From NCBI GenBank assembly GCA_023412745.1, contig JAEZBZ010000117.1:1-5950 (forward strand): a stretch of 5,950 bases of DNA, in the 5' to 3' direction. The notes below the pieces were generated by a model that was not told where the DNA came from, did not search any database, and saw only the letters and a list, made by a program, of their open reading frames with translations. The DNA is from Pseudomonadota bacterium. GTDB lineage: Bacteria > Pseudomonadota > Alphaproteobacteria > Rhizobiales > Hyphomicrobiaceae. Positions 1 through 4,404 of this stretch are shown here, piece by piece. A program made the position numbers and the translations under genes. Each line of letters begins with the position of its first letter. Positions within the stretch are counted from its first letter, which is position 1.

Positions 1-779
1 CGCAACACTCCAGCGATGCCTTCCTCGCTGTCACCGGCCAACGCCTTGTACTGGGCGGGCGGAATGCCGAGGCCGAACAGCGATGCCGGACGCGCCATCA
101 GCCAGCGCACCGAGCGTGCGTTGAACAACGGCAGCAGGTCGCGCTCGAAAATCGCGCGCTGTTCCTCGACTGTTTGCGCCTTCATCAGCAGCGCCGGATT
201 CTTGCCGTGCAGGCGGCACAGCAAATGACCGGTAGCAATGAAGCGGCCGAGCAGCCCGGTTTTGTAGATATTACGCGCGAAGCCTTCGATGCGGCGGCGG
301 CCACGCCAGTCGCGGCCCTGCCAGTAGGTGAGCGACTCCGCATCGAGATGCGGCGCGATCTGGCGATCGAAGGTCGTGATGTTGGCGGCGCAATCCGTCA
401 CCGCGAGGAAGCGATGAAACGCCGCATGCGTGTCGAGATGGCGTGCCGCCGTCAGCTTCAGCCCGTTGAGCGCAACGTGCGCGGTATTCAGGTCGACGGC
501 GGTGATGTGCTCAGGCGATGCCGTCAGGTAGCTCATGATGTTGCAGCCGCCGGACGCAATGGCGATCATCCGCGTGTCCGGCCTGATCACGAGCGCTTCC
601 ATGTCGATGACCGGGTCTTCCCATATCTGCGGGTAGACGAGGCCAGAAAACGCCAGCGTGAACGCGCGTTCGCTGAGGCCCTCGCGCGACAGGACGCGGT
701 TGCGATTGACGGCGGCGCCGACGAGTGTGCCGCTGTTGCGCTTCACGGCTTGAGAGATTTCGGCCAATGCCTTCTCCAT
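1..779 (-). CDS. btaA: BtaA-like DUF3419 protein, predicted SAM:diacylglycerol 3-amino-3-carboxypropyl transferase (3' end cut by window)
   Basis: Predicted to move the 3-amino-3-carboxypropyl group of S-adenosylmethionine onto diacylglycerol, the first step of betaine-lipid (DGTS) synthesis, at the inner membrane. The frame reads 259 codons from ATG at 779 to the window edge without a stop. BtaA proteins are about 400 residues from memory, so the C-terminal third or more is missing. Visible family marks are LVYPQIWEDP at 47-56, the SAM-binding glycine loop IASGGCNIMSYL at 74-85, and the acidic AVDLN strand end at 94-98 followed by HVALNGLKL. A TGA at 801-803 lies in frame just upstream, so 779 is the only good start; it has no clear Shine-Dalgarno, which suggests coupling to the upstream gene 21 bases away. 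BtaB would be expected next, outside the window. The family call is secure; the exact lipid product is inferred. Confidence 0.88.
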   Translation of the reverse strand, partial: MEKALAEISQAVKRNSGTLVGAAVNRNRVLSREGLSERAFTLAFSGLVYPQIWEDPVIDMEALVIRPDTRMIAIASGGCNIMSYLTASPEHITAVDLNTAHVALNGLKLTAARHLDTHAAFHRFLAVTDCAANITTFDRQIAPHLDAESLTYWQGRDWRGRRRIEGFARNIYKTGLLGRFIATGHLLCRLHGKNPALLMKAQTVEEQRAIFERDLLPLFNARSVRWLMARPASLFGLGIPPAQYKALAGDSEEGIAGVL

Positions 780-800
780 TGGGTAGTATCGCGCCGGCGA

Positions 801-1625
801 TCAAGCGGCGATGCGGACCTTGGTTGGATGTATGGCCGTTGCGCGTTTTTCCGCACGCGCCATGTCGTGCCAGCGCAGCAGGCGAAGGGTGCCGTTGTGG
901 TCCTCGGCGATGGCGGTGCAGCTCTCCACCCAGTCGCCGCAGTTGAGATAGCGGACGCCATCGATCATGCGGTCGGCGGCGTGGTGAATGTGGCCGCAGA
1001 CGATGCCGTCGACGTTGCTGCGGCGTGCTTCCGACGCCACGGCCCGTTCGAACTCGCCGATGAAGTTGACGGCGGATTTAACGCGATACTTGAGGTAGGC
1101 CGACAGCGACCAGTAGCCGAAGCCCAGATGCTTGCGCACCCAGTTCAGCGGGGAGTTCATGGCCAGCGCCAGCTCGTAGGAGCGATCGCCGACGAAGGCC
1201 AGCCACTTGGCATAACGCACCACGACGTCGAACTCGTCGCCGTGCAGGACCAGCAGGCGGCGGCCATCGGCGGTCTCGTGAATAGCGTTGCGGTCGATGC
1301 GTATGCCACCGAATTGCGTGCCGCAGAACTCGCGCAGGCCTTCGTCGTGGTTGCCGGGGATGAAGATGATCCGCGTGCCCTTGCGCACCTTGCGCAGCAG
1401 CTTTTGCAATACGTCATTGTGCGATTGCAGCCAGACCGGGCCGCGCTTGACCCGCCACAGGTCTACGATATCGCCGACCAGAAATATCGTATCCGCGTCA
1501 TGTGTTTTGAGGAATTCGAGGAAGGCATCGGCTTGCGATGCGCGTGTTCCCAAATGAAGATCCGACACAAACAATGTGCGATAATGCCGGCCTTCTTGCT
1601 CTATTCCGGTCCCGCCAGCGATCAC
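801..1625 (-). CDS. plcP: PlcP-like metallophosphoesterase, candidate phosphate-starvation phospholipase C (LpxH-like fold)
   Basis: A 274-residue calcineurin-like phosphoesterase with all metal motifs in order: SDLHLG (Asp22, His24), GDIVDLW (Asp52, Asp55), GNHD at 91-94, LHGDEFD (His128) and CGHIHH (His212, His214), followed by NCGDWVESCTA at 228-237. It has no signal peptide or membrane helix, so it is probably a cytoplasmic or peripheral enzyme. Automatic pipelines tend to call such proteins UDP-2,3-diacylglucosamine diphosphatase, but E. coli LpxH has GNRD where this has GNHD, and many Alphaproteobacteria use LpxI for that lipid A step. Sinorhizobium PlcP, from the same superfamily, cleaves phosphatidylcholine to diacylglycerol under phosphate limitation. 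The neighbouring btaA-type gene and upstream PHO box favour that role. The GTG at 1625 is chosen because GAAGG sits 6 bases upstream and the longer in-frame ATG at 1775 would place the PHO box inside the gene. Family certain; PlcP role inferred. Confidence 0.85.
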   Translation of the reverse strand: MIAGGTGIEQEGRHYRTLFVSDLHLGTRASQADAFLEFLKTHDADTIFLVGDIVDLWRVKRGPVWLQSHNDVLQKLLRKVRKGTRIIFIPGNHDEGLREFCGTQFGGIRIDRNAIHETADGRRLLVLHGDEFDVVVRYAKWLAFVGDRSYELALAMNSPLNWVRKHLGFGYWSLSAYLKYRVKSAVNFIGEFERAVASEARRSNVDGIVCGHIHHAADRMIDGVRYLNCGDWVESCTAIAEDHNGTLRLLRWHDMARAEKRATAIHPTKVRIAA

Positions 1626-1631
1626 GTGGCA

Positions 1632-1636
1632 CCTTC
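1632..1636 (-). promoter_or_regulatory. Ribosome-binding site for the plcP-like GTG start
   Basis: GAAGG on the minus strand with a 6-base spacer before GTG at 1625. It decides the start: the first conserved motif, SDLHLG, begins only 20 residues later, and no ATG lies between the GTG and that motif. Confidence 0.6.
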
Positions 1637-1673
1637 GCTCTGACCCTGTTGGCGGGGACAGAACCGGACTCGC

Positions 1674-1691
1674 GTTACAGGCATGTGACAG
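1674..1691 (-). promoter_or_regulatory. Candidate PHO box (PhoB binding site) upstream of plcP-btaA
   Basis: Read on the minus strand it is CTGTCAC-ATGC-CTGTAAC: two 7-bp direct repeats separated by 4 bp (11-bp period). The PhoB consensus is two CTGTCAT repeats with 4 bp between. The halves match 6 of 7 and 5 of 7 positions, with the geometry exactly right. It ends 48 bases before the GTG of the plcP-like gene, a normal distance for an activator site overlapping the -35 region. I see no strong -10 hexamer downstream, which is common for PhoB-activated promoters. It predicts induction of the operon by phosphate starvation. Confidence 0.65.
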
Positions 1692-1721
1692 TGTGAAAAT
1701 AGGCAGCGGATAGATTAACGC

Positions 1722-1739
1722 GCCCAGGACGTGCCCAGG
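1722..1739. repeat. Perfect 7-bp tandem direct repeat with 11-bp period
   Basis: GCCCAGG occurs at 1722-1728 and again at 1733-1739, separated by ACGT. One helical-turn spacing is what a dimeric regulator reading the same DNA face would use. It lies 30 bases upstream of the PHO box with respect to the plcP-btaA operon. It does not match the PhoB consensus. Chance occurrence in GC-rich DNA is possible. Confidence 0.35.
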
Positions 1740-1784
1740 CTTTCGCGGGGAAAACGCAACACTCGCCGCTATCAAGCCGCTGCT

Positions 1785-2095
1785 TCAGGGCCGGAAGCTG
1801 ACCGTTTTACCGAGGGCAATGTCTGCCTCGTCCAGGGTCAGCAAGGGCGTGGTCGTGGTGTGCGAAATGCCGGACGAGGAGGCGGCGAGAGAGAATGCGG
1901 CCGCGCTCGCGTTGTCGGCAGTTCGACGATGGCGATCACGTCGTCGTCGCCGAATGTGTAGTACATGGCCTCCAGCTTGCCGCCGAGGCCTTCGACTGCC
2001 GCGTGGACAGCGGTCTTGCGGCCGGACGCCTTGTCCTTGCGCAGCAGTTTCAATCCGTCAGACGTATAGGATGCCTTGAACAGGAACTTGGGCAT
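1785..2095 (-). pseudogene. GYD-domain protein gene broken by a single-base frameshift
   Basis: The ATG at 2095 begins a small protein, MPKFLFKASYTSDG, with the internal block GLGGKLEAMYYTFGDDDV (36-53) typical of GYD-domain proteins, roughly 100-residue ferredoxin-like-fold proteins of unknown function. After residue 60 (VELP) the frame runs into low-quality Arg/Pro-rich sequence and stops at 1838. Adding one base near 1915-1918 restores a continuous frame: LPDNASAAAFSLAASS, then HTTTTPLLTLDEAD, to a TGA at 1785-1787. The repaired product is 103 residues, the expected family length, so one G (minus strand) appears to be missing. This may be a true mutation or a sequencing error in a GC-rich stretch. 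It lies 101 bases after the crotonase gene on the same strand and may be the last gene of that transcript. Confidence 0.8.
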
Positions 2096-2100
2096 GACAG

Positions 2101-2107
2101 CACCTCC
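2101..2107 (-). promoter_or_regulatory. Strong ribosome-binding site for the GYD-domain gene
   Basis: GGAGGTG on the minus strand, 5 bases before ATG at 2095. This near-perfect Shine-Dalgarno fixes the start and shows that the much longer upstream extension of the same frame, which runs back into the crotonase gene, is not part of the protein. Confidence 0.75.
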
Positions 2108-2196
2108 GCGGCTGGCCGTGGTCCCGGGGGCGATGCCGGTTCCGACGGGCCGTTGCGTCCGGGAAATGCCCGAAGCGATGTTGCGTTCCGGCCGGA

Positions 2197-3000
2197 TCAG
2201 GAGCCGGTGAACCTCGGCTTGCGCTTTTCCATGAAGGCGCGACGCCCTTCGATGTAGTCGGACGAGGCGAAGCAGGCTTCGACCATGCCGTCGAGTTTTG
2301 CCAGATCGCGATCCTGCGGCGGCTTCCCGATTTCGAGCGCCACCTGCTTGATCGTCGCGATAGTCAGCGGTGCGTTGGCGGCGATCATGCCGGTCCATTC
2401 TTCGACCTTTGCATCGAGTGCTGCAGCCGGCACCACCTGACTGAGCAGCCCCATCGCCTGCGCTTCTGCCGCCGTGATCTGCCGCGCCGTATAGAACAGC
2501 TCCTGCGCATAGGTGATGCCTATGATGCGCGCCAAGCGGTCCACACCTGTGAAGCCGTAACCAAGGCCGAGCTTGGCGGCGGGGATGGCGAACCTGGCGT
2601 CGTCGGTTGCGATGCGCAGATCGCAGCAGGCAGCGAGGTTCATGCCGCCGCCTATGCAGTAGCCCTGGATTTTCGCGATGGTCGGCTTGGGGAAGTGATA
2701 GAGCGCATCATAGGCCAGCGCCGAGTTGGCGTTGTAGTGCTTCACCGCTTCCAGGCTGGCGCGCTCGTTCTCGAATTTGGAGATGTCGGCGCCGGACACG
2801 AAAGCCTTGCCGCCCGCGCCGCTGATGACGAGCACGCGCACGTCCGCATCGGCGGCGAAGTCTCTCAGCAGCGCCTGCAGCCGCTGCCACATATCGAGCG
2901 AGACCGCGTTGTGGCGCGCGGGATTGTTGAACACGATATGGCCGACGGCGCCGTCCGTGTGCGCCAGCAGTTTGTCTTCCGCCATTTCGGGAGTGGTCAT
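2197..3000 (-). CDS. Crotonase-fold (enoyl-CoA hydratase/isomerase family) protein lacking both canonical catalytic glutamates
   Basis: A 267-residue protein of normal crotonase length that should act on a CoA thioester in the cytoplasm. Family marks are FNNPARHNAVS at 24-34, the oxyanion-hole strand KAFVSGADIS at 65-74 and KPTIAKIQGYCIGGGMNLAACCDLRIA at 105-131. Aligned by eye to rat mitochondrial hydratase, the two catalytic glutamates fall at Asn121 (GGGMN instead of GGGCE) and Ala141 (IPAAKLG instead of QPEILLG). The CoA and oxyanion-hole features remain, so it may be an isomerase, a thioester hydrolase or another crotonase-type enzyme. ATG at 3000 is preceded by AGGAGAG with a 9-base spacer, inside the end of the CoA-transferase gene. 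The stop-to-start gap is 5 bases, so the two genes form an operon. Family certain, reaction unknown. Confidence 0.9.
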   Translation of the reverse strand: MTTPEMAEDKLLAHTDGAVGHIVFNNPARHNAVSLDMWQRLQALLRDFAADADVRVLVISGAGGKAFVSGADISKFENERASLEAVKHYNANSALAYDALYHFPKPTIAKIQGYCIGGGMNLAACCDLRIATDDARFAIPAAKLGLGYGFTGVDRLARIIGITYAQELFYTARQITAAEAQAMGLLSQVVPAAALDAKVEEWTGMIAANAPLTIATIKQVALEIGKPPQDRDLAKLDGMVEACFASSDYIEGRRAFMEKRKPRFTGS

Positions 3001-3005
3001 GCGTG

Positions 3006-4214
3006 TCAGCTCTCCTGTTGCGCCATGCGTATGACGCCGGCCTTGCGGAAGTCCGCGATGTCGCCGTTGCTGTAACCGGCTTCGACAAGCACCTCGTGCG
3101 TGTGCTGATCGAGCGTCGGCGGCGGGCGACGGATGCTGGCGCGTGAGCGGCTCATGTGGATCGGCTGCGCCACCACCTGCGTCGGCCCGCGTTCCTGGCT
3201 GATCATATCGGCGGCCATGCCGAGATGCTGCACCTGCGGATTGGCGAATACCTGATCGATCGCATTGATCTCGCCGCAAGGGATGCCCGCCGCGTTGAGC
3301 CGCGTGATCCAGTTGGCGGTGGTGTCGGAGCGCGTGTGCGTGGCGAGCAGCTCGTTCAAAGTGCTGCGGTTGTCGGAGCGGGCTTTCGGCGTCTCGAACT
3401 CGGGGCTTTCCAACGCATTATCGTGCAACAACGCCTTCAGTCGTTCCCACATCACCTGGCCGGCGCAGGCGATATTGATGTGGCCGTCGGAGGTCTCGAA
3501 CACGCCGGTCGGAATGCTGGTTGGATGATCGTTTCCGGCCTGCTGCGGCACCTCGTGATCCATCAGCCAGCGCGCGGCCTGGAAGTCGAGCATGAACACC
3601 TGCGCCTGCAGCAGCGAGCTTTGCACCCATTGGCCTTTGCCGGTGCGCTCGCGCTCCAGCAGCGCCAGCAGAATGCCCTGGGCACAGAGCAATCCGGCGG
3701 CGAGATCGGCGATCGGAATGCCGACCCGCATCGGTCCATGACCGGGCTGGCCGGTGATCGACATCAAGCCGCCCATGCCCTGCGCGATCTGGTCGAAGCC
3801 TGGACGGTCATGCAGCGGGCCATCCTGGCCGAAACCCGAAATCGAACCGTAAATGATGCGCGGATTGATGGCGCTGACCGTGGCGTAGTCGATGCCCAGG
3901 CGTGCTTTTACATCGGGGCGATAGTTCTCGACGATGACATCGGCTTTTTCCGCCAGCCGCAGGAACACGTCACGGCCCTTCGGGTGCTTCAGGTTCAGCG
4001 TCATCGCGCGCTTGTTACGATGCAGGTTCTGGAAATCAGCGCCGATACGCGGCCCGCCCATGGCGCCCTTGGGATCGGCGTCGGGTTCTTCGATCTTGAT
4101 GACGTTAGCGCCCCAGTCCGCGAGTTGGCGCACGCAGGTCGGGCCGGCGCGCATCCGCGTCAAGTCCAGCACGGTGATATGCGAGAGGACGTCGCTGGCA
4201 GGCTCAAACGGCAT
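3006..4214 (-). CDS. Family III (CaiB/BaiF) CoA-transferase
   Basis: A 402-residue protein, the usual length for this family, which passes CoA between carboxylic acids through an aspartyl-CoA anhydride intermediate. Visible marks are the N-terminal ITVLDLTRMRAGPTCVRQLADWGANVIKIE (13-42), HRNKRAMTLNLKHPKG (65-80), ADVIVENYRPDV (91-102), IYGSISGFGQDGP (121-133) and the RPGFDQIAQGMGG segment, whose Asp141 matches the catalytic aspartate of formyl-CoA transferase. ATG at 4214 is chosen because GGAG lies 7 bases upstream and homology begins just after it; an in-frame extension to 4283 looks non-coding. It is the first gene of a transcript continuing into the crotonase. The likely job is to activate an organic acid to its CoA ester for the next enzyme. 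The substrate cannot be told from sequence. Confidence 0.93.
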   Translation of the reverse strand: MPFEPASDVLSHITVLDLTRMRAGPTCVRQLADWGANVIKIEEPDADPKGAMGGPRIGADFQNLHRNKRAMTLNLKHPKGRDVFLRLAEKADVIVENYRPDVKARLGIDYATVSAINPRIIYGSISGFGQDGPLHDRPGFDQIAQGMGGLMSITGQPGHGPMRVGIPIADLAAGLLCAQGILLALLERERTGKGQWVQSSLLQAQVFMLDFQAARWLMDHEVPQQAGNDHPTSIPTGVFETSDGHINIACAGQVMWERLKALLHDNALESPEFETPKARSDNRSTLNELLATHTRSDTTANWITRLNAAGIPCGEINAIDQVFANPQVQHLGMAADMISQERGPTQVVAQPIHMSRSRASIRRPPPTLDQHTHEVLVEAGYSNGDIADFRKAGVIRMAQQES

Positions 4215-4404
4215 TCGCGGGCTCCATCGGTATGTCGTGCAATGGGACGCAGGCGCGATGGCTACGGCGGCAAGTGCTGGCACCGCAAAGACACGCCTGT
4301 CAACTCGTTGTGTTTTGAAATTGCCGTGGCCGGACTTGGTTGCGCGACAAAGCCGGCATTTCGCGCTATGCGCTAAAATCGTCAGGCGTATGAGGGGGTG
4401 TGTG
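4215..4404. promoter_or_regulatory. Divergent intergenic region with candidate promoters
   Basis: This 190-base spacer separates the minus-strand CoA-transferase from the plus-strand membrane-protein gene and should hold both promoters. On the plus strand TAAAAT at 4374-4379 is a good -10 candidate, 25 bases before the ATG, but no convincing -35 is found at 16-18 bases. On the minus strand TTGACA (plus 4299-4304) is a perfect -35 hexamer, but no matching -10 follows at normal spacing. No clear operator palindrome or terminator is visible. Confidence 0.35.
4392..4398 (+). promoter_or_regulatory. Ribosome-binding site for the membrane-protein gene
   Basis: GAGGGGG with a 6-base spacer before ATG at 4405. 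It favours this start over an in-frame ATG at 4390, which has no Shine-Dalgarno and would overlap this site, and over GTG at 4402. Confidence 0.55.

Noticed and set aside
174..1643. Plus-strand open frame of 489 codons opposite the btaA- and plcP-like genes
   Set aside because: Its translation has no recognisable domain and it exactly mirrors two well-supported minus-strand genes; such antisense frames are common in GC-rich DNA with strong third-position bias.
1754..1763. Ten bases, CGCAACACTC, also found at positions 1-10
   Set aside because: The match ends after ten bases and one copy lies within the btaA-like coding region, so it is most likely coincidence rather than a repeat element.
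1626..1775. N-terminal extension of the phosphoesterase to the ATG at 1775
   Set aside because: The added 50 residues show no homology, the PHO box would fall inside the coding region, and the GTG at 1625 has its own ribosome-binding site.
2187..2196. Perfect 10-bp palindrome TCCGGCCGGA just after the crotonase stop
   Set aside because: It has no loop or T-run, so it is not an intrinsic terminator, and a short GC palindrome is expected by chance here.
2096..2398. Upstream extension of the GYD-domain frame into the crotonase gene
   Set aside because: It overlaps the crotonase in another frame and reads as Arg-rich shadow sequence; the GGAGGTG site at 2101-2107 marks the true start.
3001..3279. 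Upstream extension of the crotonase frame to 3279
   Set aside because: It overlaps the end of the CoA-transferase in another frame; ATG at 3000 has a ribosome-binding site and homology starts there.
3156..4376. Plus-strand open frame of 406 codons opposite the CoA-transferase
   Set aside because: It is antisense to a full-length gene with a catalytic aspartate and family motifs throughout; its own product is compositionally odd and family-less.
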